The notes under the pieces are model-generated. The model did no database searches and was not told where the DNA came from. It worked only from the letters and a program-made list of their open reading frames with translations. Below are positions 9,067-17,647 of a stretch of 64,000 nucleotides of DNA, in pieces. The number at the start of each line of letters is the position of its first letter. Position 1 is the stretch's first letter. This DNA is from Parerythrobacter_A sp963799315 (lineage in GTDB: Bacteria; Pseudomonadota; Alphaproteobacteria; Sphingomonadales; Sphingomonadaceae). The stretch spans positions 310,001-374,000 of the forward strand of contig CAWCWP010000001.1 in the NCBI GenBank assembly GCA_963799315.1, in the 5' to 3' direction. Made by a program: the position numbers and the translations under genes.

Positions 9067-10525
9067 ATGCCCGATCAGTCCCAGCTCACCCTCTTCAATT
9101 CGCTCACCCGCAGTCTCGAACCGTTCGTGCCTGTCCGCGCTGGCGAGGCGCGGGTCTATAGCTGCGGGCCGACGGTTTATCACTACGCCCATATCGGCAA
9201 TATGCGGGCCTATGTGTTCGCCGATGTACTGGGGCGTTCGCTGGAGTGGGCGGGCTATGACCTGCGGCATGTCATCAACATTACCGATGTCGGTCACCTG
9301 ACCGACGATGCCGATGCGGGCGAGGACAAGATGGAGCGTGCGGCGGCGGGCGGGGCACGGACCGCGCGGGAAATCGCCGACTATTATACCGCTGCGTTCA
9401 AGGCCGATGCGCATGCGCTAAACATCCGCGAACCGGCGGAGTGGTCGGTTGCCACCGACTATATCGAACCGATGATCGCGTTTGCGAAAGGGATCGCGGA
9501 CACGCATTGCTACCAGCTCGACAGCGGCCTCTATTTCGATACCTCCACCGTGCCCGATTACGGGCGGCTGGCGCGCGCCGTGACGGACGACGGAGCCGAA
9601 GAAAACCAGGGCCGGATCGCTGCCGTCGATGGCAAGCGCAACGCCGCCGATTTTGCGATCTGGCGCACCACGCCGCCGGGCGAGACGCGGCAGATGGAAT
9701 GGGATAGTCCGTGGGGGCGCGGGGCACCGGGCTGGCATCTGGAATGCTCGGTCATGGGCGAGAAATTGCTGGGCTTTCCCTTCGATATCCACACCGGCGG
9801 CATCGACCACCGCGAGATCCACCACCCGAACGAGATCGCGCAGAACCAGGCCCATAGCTGCTCCGAAAAGTCGGGCGCGAACTTCTGGATGCATAACAAC
9901 TTTCTGGTGCAACGTACTGGAAAGATGAGCAAATCTTCCGGCGAGTTCCTGCGGCTGCAAACGCTGGTCGATCGCGGCTACCACCCGCTTGCCTACCGGA
10001 TGCTGTGCCTCCAGGCGCATTACCGCAGCGAGCTGGAGTTCAGCTGGGAAGGGCTGCACGCCGCACTGGTCCGGCTGAAGCGGATGGTCATGGCGTTCGA
10101 GCGATTGGCCGATGCGCCCGATGGCGCCTCGCCCGACCACCCCAAATTCGCGCCCGCCCGGCAGAAATTCGCCGATGCCATGCGCGACGATCTCAACACG
10201 GCGCTGGCCCTCACCGCGCTGGAAGACGCGCTCGCCATCAAGAAGGTCGATGCCGGAGTGAAGCGTGCCGTCGTGGTCGAGATGGATGCGGTGTTGGGCC
10301 TAAACTTCCCTAAACTTTCGCGCGCCGGCCTGCGGGTCCGTCCGGCTAGATGCCACCATCGCCGAAGCCGACATCGACGCCGCCATCGCCCGCCGCAAGG
10401 ACGCGCGTGCCGCCAGGGATTTCGCCGCCTCGGACACCATCCGTGATGAACTTGCGGCGCAAGGCGTCGAGCTGATGGACGGCGATCCGCTGGGCTGGGA
10501 CTGGACGCTGGATACGCAGGCGTGA
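9067..10525 (+). CDS. cysS: Cysteinyl-tRNA synthetase, frameshifted near the C-terminus
   Basis: This enzyme charges tRNA-Cys. It shows the zinc ligand in YSCGPTVY, the HIGH-type motif AHIGN, HLECSVMG, GGIDHREIHHPNE and the KMSKS loop KMSKSSG. After SRAGLRVRP (about 10345) one extra base moves the frame. The true C-terminus LDATIAEADIDAAIARRKDA ... DWTLDTQA reads to the TGA at 10523-10525. Corrected length is about 485 residues, normal for the family. A sequence error is the likely cause. The stop overlaps the GTG of the next gene. Confidence 0.93.
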
Positions 10526-11462
10526 CAGTCATCGTCCTGTCAGCTCTCGTCCGGCCGCTGGTCGAGCCACACCTGCCCGACTGGCGTCGACGCGCGGTCT
10601 ATTTCGCTCGGTTGAGGAATTGCATGAACTGGCCCCGCATGCCGAAATCGGCTGGTTCGACCTGAACGACCAGCCGCCGATGATCGAGGCGGTGAAGCGG
10701 GCGGAGAAGCTGCGGTGGTTCAATTCCATCTATGCCGGGCTGGATTTCCTGCCGCTGGACCTGCTGCAACAGCGCGGCACGATGATTACCAACGGCGCTG
10801 GCATCAACGCGGTCGCCATCGCGGAGTATATCGTGATGTCCATGCTGGTGCAGGCGAAGGGCTACGCGCAAGTGGTGCGGGCGCAGGACCGGCGCGCGTG
10901 GCTGACCGACAGTCCCGGCAAGGTCGAGCTGGCAGGTACCCGCGCATTGCTGGTCGGCTATGGCGCCATCGGGCAGGCGGTGCGGCCCCGCCTCGAAGCG
11001 TTCGGGGTCGAGGTGGTGCCGGTGCGCCGGACGGCGGACGAGGGCACGCTGGGGCCCGACCAGTGGCGCGGCCAGCTGGGCGAATTCGACTGGGTCATCC
11101 TGGCCGTGCCTGCAACGCCCGAAACCGACGACATGGTCGGTGCAACCGAACTGGCAGCGATGAAAGGCAGCGCGGTGCTGGTGAATGTCGCGCGGGGCAG
11201 CGTGGTGGATCAGGAGGCGCTGGTCGCCGCGCTGGAGGCGAAGGCCATCGGCGGCGCGCTGCTCGATGTGACGACGCCCGAGCCGCTGCCTGCGGACCAC
11301 CCATTGTGGTCGCTCGATAACGCGCATGTCACCATGCACCTTTCGGGCCGTGCGCAGAACTCGATGTTCCGACGCGCGGCGGAACGCTTCGTCGGCAATC
11401 TCGATGCGTATCTGAACGATCGCCCGCTTGCGCCGTTGTTCGATTACCAGCGCGGATATTAG
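10522..11462 (+). CDS. D-2-hydroxyacid dehydrogenase, frameshifted near the N-terminus
   Basis: This NAD(P)-dependent 2-hydroxyacid dehydrogenase has the nucleotide-binding GYGAIGQ motif, NVARGSVVDQEAL (catalytic Arg) and the catalytic His region VTMHLSGRAQ. The GTG at 10522 overlapping the cysS stop begins VTVIVLSALVRPLVEPHLPDW. An indel between about 10580 and 10605 then leads to LFRSVEELHELAPHAEIGW in the next frame. The total is about 312 residues. It would interconvert a 2-ketoacid and a D-2-hydroxyacid; the exact substrate is unknown. The TPP enzyme gene follows 26 bases downstream. Confidence 0.85.
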
Positions 11463-11488
11463 CGCCACGCTAACAGGAACCTCTGCCC

Positions 11489-13144
11489 ATGACCGACACG
11501 CAAAAGGCGTCCGACCTCTTCATCCAGTGCCTGGAGGAGGAAGGCGTCGAATACATCTTCGGTGTTCCGGGCGAGGAGAATCTCGATTTCCTGGAAAGCC
11601 TGTCGAAGTCGGATTCCATCAAGCTGGTCCTGACCCGGCATGAACAGGGCGCGGGCTTCATGGCGGCGACATACGGGCGGCACACCGGCAAAGCAGGCGT
11701 TTGCCTTGCCACGCTGGGGCCGGGGGCGACCAATCTGGTGACGGCGGGTGCCTACGCGCAACTTGGCGGCATGCCGATGCTGATGATTACCGGGCAGAAG
11801 CCGATCAAGTCCAGCAAGCAGGGCCGGTTCCAGATCCTCGACGTGGTCGACATGATGGGACCGATCACCAAGACCACCTGCCAGCTCGCGGCGGGCAACT
11901 CCATTCCCAGCCGGGTGCGCGAGGCGTTCCGGCTGGCCGAGGAGGAGAAGCCGGGCGCGGCGCATATCGAGCTGCCCGAAGATATTGCCGACGAACAGAC
12001 GGCGGCGTTGCCGATGGCGGCATCGGTCGCGCGGCGTCCCTCGGCAGAAGGCAAGGCGGTGCGCCTGGCGGTCGAAGCCATCGAGGCGGCGCGCGATCCG
12101 GTGCTGGTGATCGGCGCGGGCGCGAACCGCAAGATGACCAGCAAGATGCTGGGCGAGCTGATCGACAAGACCGGCATCCCCTTCGTCACCACGCAGATGG
12201 GCAAGGGCGTGATCGATGAACGCCATCCGCTGTTCTTGGGCTGTGCGGCGCTGTCGTCCGGCGATTTCTGCCACCGGGCAATCGAGGATGCGGACTGCAT
12301 CGTCAATGTCGGCCATGATGTGATCGAAAAGCCCCCCTTCTTTATGCATCGCGGTGGCTCTACCGTGGTCCATGTCTCCACTCGCACCGCCGAAGTGGAC
12401 CCTGTGTATTTCCCGCAGATCGAAGTCATCGGCGATATCGCCAACGCCATCTGGCAGATCAAGGAAGCGGTCACGCCGCAAGCCGACTGGTCGTTCGACC
12501 GGATGCTGGAATACCGTGCCGCCGAGGTGTCGCATACGCAGCCGCTGGCCGATGATACGCGCTTCCCGATTTTCCCGCCGCACTTGGTGCAAAGGGTGCG
12601 CGCCGCCGTGCCGGAGGACGGCATCGTCTGCCTCGATAACGGTGTCTACAAGCTGTGGTTCGCGCGCAATTACACTGCCTACCTGCCCAATACCGTGCTG
12701 CTCGATAACGCACTGGCCAGCATGGGGGCGGGCTTGCCGTCGGCGATGATGAGCGCGATGCTGTTTCCCGAACGCAAGGTGATGGCGATATGCGGCGATG
12801 GCGGCTTCATGATGAACAGTCAGGAGCTGGAAACGGCGGTGCGGCTGGGCCTGAACCTGACTGTCCTGATCCTGCGCGACGATGCCTATGGCATGATCCG
12901 CTGGAAGCAGGCGCATATGGGGTTTGCCGATTACGGACTGACCTACGACAATCCGGACTTTGTGAAATATGCCGAGGCATATGGCGCGCATGGCCACCGC
13001 GTTTCCAGTGCGGAGCACCTGAACGATGTGCTGGCCGAATGCCTGTCCGCCAAGGGCATCCATGTCATCGATTGCCCTGTCGATTACAGCGAAAACGACC
13101 GTATCTTGAACAACGAGATTAAGGAATTGTCCGAGGCACTGTGA
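11489..13144 (+). CDS. Acetolactate synthase-like thiamine-diphosphate enzyme
   Basis: This 551-residue TPP enzyme has three domains. The N-terminal pyrimidine-binding domain has EYIFGVPGEENLDF and the activating Glu in LTRHEQGAGFMA. A central domain with AGANRKMTSKM follows, then a PP-binding domain with ICGDGGFMMNSQELETA and the metal-binding GDG...N pattern. It resembles catabolic, single-subunit acetolactate synthases rather than the IlvB/IlvN biosynthetic pair, since no small subunit gene follows. Pairing with an aldehyde dehydrogenase suggests a role in carbonyl or ketoacid metabolism. The exact reaction is not determined. Confidence 0.85.
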   Translation: MTDTQKASDLFIQCLEEEGVEYIFGVPGEENLDFLESLSKSDSIKLVLTRHEQGAGFMAATYGRHTGKAGVCLATLGPGATNLVTAGAYAQLGGMPMLMITGQKPIKSSKQGRFQILDVVDMMGPITKTTCQLAAGNSIPSRVREAFRLAEEEKPGAAHIELPEDIADEQTAALPMAASVARRPSAEGKAVRLAVEAIEAARDPVLVIGAGANRKMTSKMLGELIDKTGIPFVTTQMGKGVIDERHPLFLGCAALSSGDFCHRAIEDADCIVNVGHDVIEKPPFFMHRGGSTVVHVSTRTAEVDPVYFPQIEVIGDIANAIWQIKEAVTPQADWSFDRMLEYRAAEVSHTQPLADDTRFPIFPPHLVQRVRAAVPEDGIVCLDNGVYKLWFARNYTAYLPNTVLLDNALASMGAGLPSAMMSAMLFPERKVMAICGDGGFMMNSQELETAVRLGLNLTVLILRDDAYGMIRWKQAHMGFADYGLTYDNPDFVKYAEAYGAHGHRVSSAEHLNDVLAECLSAKGIHVIDCPVDYSENDRILNNEIKELSEAL

Positions 13145-13156
13145 TTTACAGTTTCG

Positions 13157-13243
13157 CGTCACTCCGGACTTGATCCGGGGTCCCGCTTTCCTCCTGCGGC
13201 GGGCCAGAAACAAGCGGGATCCCGGATCAAGTCCGGGATGACG
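13157..13243. repeat. 32-bp REP-like inverted repeat
   Basis: Arms 13157-13188 and 13212-13243 are imperfect reverse complements (the CGGACTTGATCCGGG core is in both). They lie between two same-strand genes. The right arm ends only 8 bases before the ATG of the aldehyde dehydrogenase, so the hairpin could mask its ribosome binding site. Confidence 0.85.
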
Positions 13244-13251
13244 AGGTAACC

Positions 13252-14700
13252 ATGCCCCACCTTAACGACACCTATCCGCTCTATCTCAACAACAAGGCCG
13301 CGCAGCCGAATACCGACCTTGAAGTGACCGACAAGTTCACTGGCAAGCTTGCTTTCCGTACCGCGCTAGCCACGCCCGATGTGATCGAGGAAGCAATTGC
13401 CGGGGCCACTCGCGCCGCCGAACCGATGGCGCGGCTGGCGAGTTACGAGAAGCAGGACGTCCTCAACCACTGCGTTACGCGGTTCAGGGAACGCTTCGAC
13501 GAGCTGGCCTATTCGCTGTGCGTCGAGGCAGGCAAACCCATCGGCGATGCCGAAGGGGAAGTCACCCGTTTGATCGACACCTTCCGCATCGCGGCGGAAG
13601 AAGCGGTGCGCAATTACGGCGAGGTGCAGCCGCTCGATATATCGGCTCGCGCCAAGGGCTATATGGGTATGTGGAAGCGGGTGCCCATCGGGCCGTGCAG
13701 CTTCATCAGCCCGTTCAACTTCCCGCTCAACCTTGCCGCGCACAAGATCGCGCCCGCCATCGCGATGGGCTGTCCGTTCGTAATGAAACCGGCCAGCAAG
13801 ACGCCGCTGGGCGCGATCATCATGGGCGAGGTTCTGGCCGAATGCGACGTGCTGCCCGAAGGCGCGTTCTCCATACTGCCCGCCACTCGCGACGGTGCGG
13901 ACCTGTTCACGACCGACGAACGCCTGAAACTGCTCAGCTTCACCGGATCGCCCGGCGTCGGCTGGGACTTGAAGGCCAAGGCGGGCAAGAAGAAGGTCAT
14001 CCTCGAACTGGGCGGAAACGCCGCCGTGGTGGTCGACAAGGACGCCGACCTCGATCACGCGCTCGAACGTATCGTGTTCGGCGCGTTCTACCAGTCCGGC
14101 CAGAGCTGTATCGGTGTGCAGCGCATCATCATCCATGATGACATATACGACCGGTTCAGGGAGATGCTGGTCGGCAAGACCAAGACGTTGAAATCGGGCG
14201 ATCCGAAACAGCGCGAGACTTTCATCGGCCCCATGATCTCCGAAAGTGAAGCGGAACGGCTGAAAGGCTGGATCGACGATGCCGTGGATGGCGGCGCGAC
14301 CCTGCTGTGCGGTGGCGGGCGGGACGGCAATATGCTGGAAGCGACACTGCTGGAAGACGTCGATACCGATGCCGACGCCTATCGTGAGGAAGCGTTCGGC
14401 CCGATGGCGCTGTTGACCCGCTTCACCGATTTCGACGCCGCGCTGACCGAAGTGAACGACAGCCGCTACGGTCTTCAGGCCGGCATCTTCACCCGCGATC
14501 TGCACCAAGTGCTTGATGCTTGGGACCGGCTCGATGTCGGCGGCGTGGTCGTCAACGATGTCGCTTCATACCGTGTCGACAACATGCCCTATGGCGGCGT
14601 GAAGGACAGCGGGCTGGGCCGCGAAGGCATCCGCTTTGCGATGGAAGACATGAGCGAAATCCGCAACCTCGTCATTCGGCGCGAGGGGGCGGGGGCCTAG
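13252..14700 (+). CDS. NAD(P)-dependent aldehyde dehydrogenase
   Basis: This aldehyde dehydrogenase has 482 residues. The cofactor motif is SPFNFPLNLAAHK, the catalytic Glu lies in LELGGNAAVVVD, and the catalytic Cys lies in FYQSGQSCIGVQR. NDSRYGLQAGIFT and the C-terminal PYGGVKDSGLGREG are typical. It oxidises an aldehyde to the acid; similarity of style is to lactaldehyde and non-phosphorylating glyceraldehyde-3-phosphate types, but specificity is inference. It follows the TPP enzyme after a REP-like spacer and probably acts with it. Confidence 0.9.
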   Translation: MPHLNDTYPLYLNNKAAQPNTDLEVTDKFTGKLAFRTALATPDVIEEAIAGATRAAEPMARLASYEKQDVLNHCVTRFRERFDELAYSLCVEAGKPIGDAEGEVTRLIDTFRIAAEEAVRNYGEVQPLDISARAKGYMGMWKRVPIGPCSFISPFNFPLNLAAHKIAPAIAMGCPFVMKPASKTPLGAIIMGEVLAECDVLPEGAFSILPATRDGADLFTTDERLKLLSFTGSPGVGWDLKAKAGKKKVILELGGNAAVVVDKDADLDHALERIVFGAFYQSGQSCIGVQRIIIHDDIYDRFREMLVGKTKTLKSGDPKQRETFIGPMISESEAERLKGWIDDAVDGGATLLCGGGRDGNMLEATLLEDVDTDADAYREEAFGPMALLTRFTDFDAALTEVNDSRYGLQAGIFTRDLHQVLDAWDRLDVGGVVVNDVASYRVDNMPYGGVKDSGLGREGIRFAMEDMSEIRNLVIRREGAGA

Positions 14701-14709
14701 CCACGGCAC

Positions 14710-15069
14710 TCACGCCTCCTCCAGCAGCAGAAACTCGCATTCCACCCGCAGTTTCGGAGCGGGGAGCAGCGTCGTTTCGGCGGCGGTGATGGTGGCATCG
14801 GCGACGAGATGGCGGGGCAGGGTGAATTCGTGATCGGGCAGCGCGGCAATCAGGGCCTCTCCCGCCGCGACCGCACGCTCGCCTTCGAAAACCAGCTCCA
14901 GTCGATGTCGCGCGCCGGTGAAGGTGATGCTGGCCCACGGGTTCTCCGACTGACGCACGGTTTTGCCCAGGCCACCGGCCATGCCGACGACAGCACTGCG
15001 CAGGCGGTCGGCGGTGTTGCGGCGGGGCCGGTTCGTTGGTGCGCCTGGGGGCATGTTATCGAAAGACAT
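14710..15069 (-). CDS. Conserved hypothetical protein (about 119 aa)
   Basis: I start at the ATG at 15069 (SFDNMPPGAPTNRPRRNTAD). The predicted protein has no signal peptide or membrane segment. It contains WASITFTGARHRLELVFEG, then PRHLVADATITAAETTLLP, and ends in an acidic helix (FLLLEEA). I do not recognise a domain. Its start overlaps the end of the upstream 67-residue gene by 14 bases, so the two are probably translated as a pair. Longer starts read into that gene in another frame and were rejected. Confidence 0.6.
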   Translation of the reverse strand: MSFDNMPPGAPTNRPRRNTADRLRSAVVGMAGGLGKTVRQSENPWASITFTGARHRLELVFEGERAVAAGEALIAALPDHEFTLPRHLVADATITAAETTLLPAPKLRVECEFLLLEEA

Positions 15070-15259
15070 GCGCAGTGCCTCCGTTAGCGGGGCAATAATC
15101 TTGCATGAACTGGGTGACGCGGGCTTCGGTGCCCTGGCGTGGAATGCGGCCATTGCGCAGGTCCAGCACGAAACGCGGGTCGCTGGCGGCCAGCCTGCCG
15201 AACTTGGTGGCGGGCATGTCCGTTTGCCGCAGGAATTTCTCGATTGATCTGATAAGCAC
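15056..15259 (-). CDS. Small conserved hypothetical protein, possibly DNA-binding (67 aa)
   Basis: The GTG at 15259 has a Shine-Dalgarno-like AGGGAG about 9 bases upstream, which favours it over the longer in-frame start. The peptide (LIRSIEKFLRQTDMPATKFG, then RLAASDPRFVLDLRNGR) has the helix-turn-helix look of small phage- or Cro-like regulators (MPATKFGRLAASDPRFV would be the recognition segment). It is transcribed divergently from an S24-type repressor gene 160 bases away. The DNA-binding role is inference. Confidence 0.6.
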   Translation of the reverse strand: MLIRSIEKFLRQTDMPATKFGRLAASDPRFVLDLRNGRIPRQGTEARVTQFMQDYCPANGGTAHVFR

Positions 15260-15362
15260 GACATTGCTCCCTCTGACGGTCCAAAACAAAGGCGATGCCG
15301 CAGGCCGCGATGGCCGTTGAACGAGTCGCCCGATGCGTCAGGGGTGATTGGCGAAATCCTAC

Positions 15363-15395
15363 TTGTCTAGGAAAAATACTATGCTATGTAGGAAA
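15363..15395 (+). promoter_or_regulatory. Promoter and direct-repeat operator candidate of the S24 repressor
   Basis: TTGTCT (15363-15368) and TATGTA (15385-15390) are separated by 16 bases, a reasonable sigma-70-type pair. TAGGAAA occurs at 15368-15374 and again at 15389-15395, 21 bases apart (two helical turns), overlapping both promoter boxes. This is the layout expected for autoregulation by a dimeric repressor. It is a pattern observation only. Confidence 0.5.
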
Positions 15396-15418
15396 TACAT
15401 CGACGATGAGGACACATT

Positions 15419-16127
15419 ATGTCGAAATCTGAAAACACTTTGGAAGGCTCCGCCGTGCGCGAACGTCTGGCATTTCTGGCAAAGGAAAGGCGCACCAGCC
15501 TTGCCGGTCTGTCGCAGATGATCGGGCGTAATCCCGACGTATTTGCAGCAGTTTATCAAGAAAGGCAGCCCGCGCAGGCTGGACGAGGAGGACCGGCGCA
15601 AGCTGGCGGATTTCTTCGGTGTGGCCCAAACCGAACTGGGGGCCGCGCCCGATGGCGATACGCAGGAAAAGTCCTACGTGCATACCGCCGGTATGGAATA
15701 CAAGTCAGCCCGCACGGCGCGCGGGGGCTGGGTGAATGTGCCCCGCCTCACCGTGACAGCATCTGCGGGACCGGGCGCGCTGGACGGCACCGAAGCGCCG
15801 TTCGACAACTTCCGCTTCTCGCGCCGCTGGCTGCGCGAACAGGGGCTGGACGGCGCGCAACTGTCGGCCATCGCGGTGGAAGGCGATTCGATGGAGCCGT
15901 TGCTGCGCGCAGGCGACGAAGTGCTGGTCGACCATGCCCAGCGCCCGTTCCGCGACGGCATCCATGTCGTGCGCCGCGACGACACGCTACTGGTGAAACG
16001 AGTCGCCGCACTCGGCAATGGCCGCTTCTCGCTCCTCAGCCAGAACCTGGCCTACCCGCCCATCGAAGTAGGCGCGGACGACATCGAGATCATCGGCCGC
16101 GTGGTCTGGAAAAGCGGGCGGCTGTAA
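15419..16127 (+). CDS. S24 family peptidase / LexA-like repressor, frameshifted
   Basis: The N-terminal region (ERLAFLAKERRTSLAGLSQM) is helix-turn-helix. The C-terminal half is an S24 (LexA/CI) domain with the catalytic Ser in VEGDSMEPLLRAGDEVLVD and the Lys in DDTLLVKRVAALG. Near 15538 one extra base breaks the frame: the sequence should read GRNPTYLQQFIKKGSPRRL. Corrected length is about 235 residues. Such proteins repress prophage or SOS-type promoters and cleave themselves when RecA is activated; whether this one does is unknown. It faces a small possible regulator gene across a shared 160-base promoter region. Confidence 0.87.
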
Positions 16128-16199
16128 GCGCGCTTGCGATTGGAGCTTTCACTTGCCACATCGTTGCCATGACTCAAGCCAGCCAATCCAGTCGCCCCC

Positions 16200-16861
16200 A
16201 TGAAAGTCGCCATCATGCCGGTGACGCCGTTGCAGCAGAATTGCTCGCTGATCTGGTGCACGAAGACGATGCGCGGGGCGCTGGTCGATCCGGGTGGCGA
16301 TCTGGACAAGCTGAAGGCGGGCGTGGCGAAGGCGGGGGTGACGCTGGAAAAGCTGCTGATAACGCACGGCCATCTCGACCATTGCGGGCAGGCGGGGATG
16401 CTGGCGGACGAGCTTGGCCTGCCGATCGAGGGGCCGCAGGAGGAAGACCGGTTCTGGATTGCGCAGCTGGACGATGACGGTGCGCGCTGGGGCATGGAGG
16501 CCAAGACGTTCGAGCCGACGCGCTGGCTGGAGCACGGCGATACGGTGACCGTGGGCGAGCTGGTCCTGGATGTCATCCACTGCCCCGGACACACACCCGG
16601 CCATGTCGTGTTCCACCATGCGCCGAGCAGGTTCGCCATCGTAGGCGACGTGATTTTCCAGGGGAGCATCGGCCGCACCGATTTTCCGCGCGGCAACCAT
16701 CAGGATTTGCTCGATGCGATTACCGGCAGGCTGTGGCCGCTGGGCAACGACACCACGTTCGTGCCGGGTCACGGGCCGGTCAGCACGTTCGGCAAGGAAC
16801 GCGCGACCAACCAGTTCGTGAGCGATGCGGCCTTGGCGGCAGCCTGGATAATCCGGCTTAA
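16200..16861 (+). CDS. MBL-fold metallo-hydrolase (glyoxalase II-like), 3' end uncertain
   Basis: The metal-binding signature THGHLDHCG is followed by IHCPGHTPGHVVFH, IVGDVIFQGSIGRTDFP and FVPGHGP. This is the pattern of the small YcbL/glyoxalase II-like group that hydrolyses thioesters such as S-lactoylglutathione. The reading frame as given runs past FVSDAAL into the convergent gene. An indel near 16825-16835 would end it at TAA 16851-16853 or TAA 16859-16861, for about 217-220 residues. I give the longer end. Confidence 0.85.
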
Positions 16862-17250
16862 ATTACGCGCAGCACGATCAGCACTGCGGCGATCGACAGG
16901 CCCAGCAGGGTCAGCATCGTGATGATGACCCCGTATTTGCGCGTCGGAGCCGGGCCTTCGGAATCCATGCCTATGCCATGTGCGATGCGGCCAAGCATAT
17001 AGACGCCCGCGACGATGGCCAGCCATGTACCGCCCCGGCCCGCCAGTTCTATCGCCGCAACCAGCACCAGCACGAACGGCGTGTTTTCCACGAAGTTGAG
17101 CTGCGCGCGCATGCGGCGGCTGAGCGGGCCGCCGGCATCGTCGCCATGCAGGATCTTGCCTTTCAGCCGGACCTGGCCGCACCGGATGGCGAGCCACAGG
17201 TTGATCAGTGCAGCAGCAGCGGCGGCGCACAGGGTGACGGGCAAAAGCAT
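16858..17250 (-). CDS. MAPEG family membrane protein
   Basis: This 130-residue integral membrane protein has about four hydrophobic segments (start MLLPVTLCAAAAAALINLWL; VENTPFVLVLVAAIELAG; LAIVAGVYMLGRIAHGIGM; ITMLTLLGLSIAAVLIVL). The FVENTPFVLV and R-HG signatures belong to the MAPEG superfamily (eicosanoid/glutathione-metabolism-like). The bacterial role is unclear; a glutathione-dependent membrane function is possible. Its stop meets the 3' end of the metallo-hydrolase gene. Confidence 0.85.
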   Translation of the reverse strand: MLLPVTLCAAAAAALINLWLAIRCGQVRLKGKILHGDDAGGPLSRRMRAQLNFVENTPFVLVLVAAIELAGRGGTWLAIVAGVYMLGRIAHGIGMDSEGPAPTRKYGVIITMLTLLGLSIAAVLIVLRVI

Positions 17251-17303
17251 GGTTCGGGTTCCCCAATTTCGATACAGGATCGTCTATGACCGAACACAGT
17301 GAC

Positions 17304-17331
17304 TTGCAACGGCGCGCATTCCCGTTATAGC
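17304..17331 (+). promoter_or_regulatory. Promoter candidate for rpmF-plsX-fabH
   Basis: TTGCAA (17304-17309) and TATAGC (17326-17331) are separated by 16 bases, about 105 bases upstream of rpmF. It is the only clear -35/-10 pair in the spacer after the divergent MAPEG gene. Confidence 0.55.
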
Positions 17332-17437
17332 GCGCCGCTTCCCCGTCACGGACAGGACCGGCGCGCGCATTGTGCATTCGCCTTCCTTCGCCTAGGGCGG
17401 AACCCGCATTTTTGTTTGACGAGGAACAGGTGACGCC

Positions 17438-17617
17438 ATGGCAGTCCCCAAGAGAAAAGTATCGCCCCACCGTCGCGGCAACCGCCGCGCGCACGATTCG
17501 CTGAAGGTGGAGGCGTTTCACGAATGCCCCAACTGCGGCGAGTTGAAGCGCCCGCACAATCTGTGCCATGCCTGCGGACACTATAACGGTCGCGAAATCA
17601 TCGCGGTCGGTCTTTAA
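17438..17617 (+). CDS. rpmF: 50S ribosomal protein L32
   Basis: This 59-residue protein begins MAVPKRKVSPHRRGNRRAH, the invariant L32 N-terminus. It carries a zinc-ribbon pair CPNCGELKRPHNLCHACG. Length and sequence are fully typical. It is followed after 30 bases by plsX, the usual bacterial linkage of ribosome and lipid synthesis genes. A GAGGAA Shine-Dalgarno lies about 12 bases upstream of the ATG. Confidence 0.96.
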   Translation: MAVPKRKVSPHRRGNRRAHDSLKVEAFHECPNCGELKRPHNLCHACGHYNGREIIAVGL

Positions 17618-17647
17618 GACGCCAAACACTTTCATCCGGAGAATGCC

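Noticed and set aside
13366..14508. Minus-strand frame antisense to the aldehyde dehydrogenase
   Set aside because: No recognisable domain; the plus strand encodes a complete enzyme with catalytic Cys and Glu.
16168..16199. Upstream ATG at 16168 as the start of the MBL enzyme
   Set aside because: It is in a different frame from the metal-binding motif; the ATG at 16200 is in frame.
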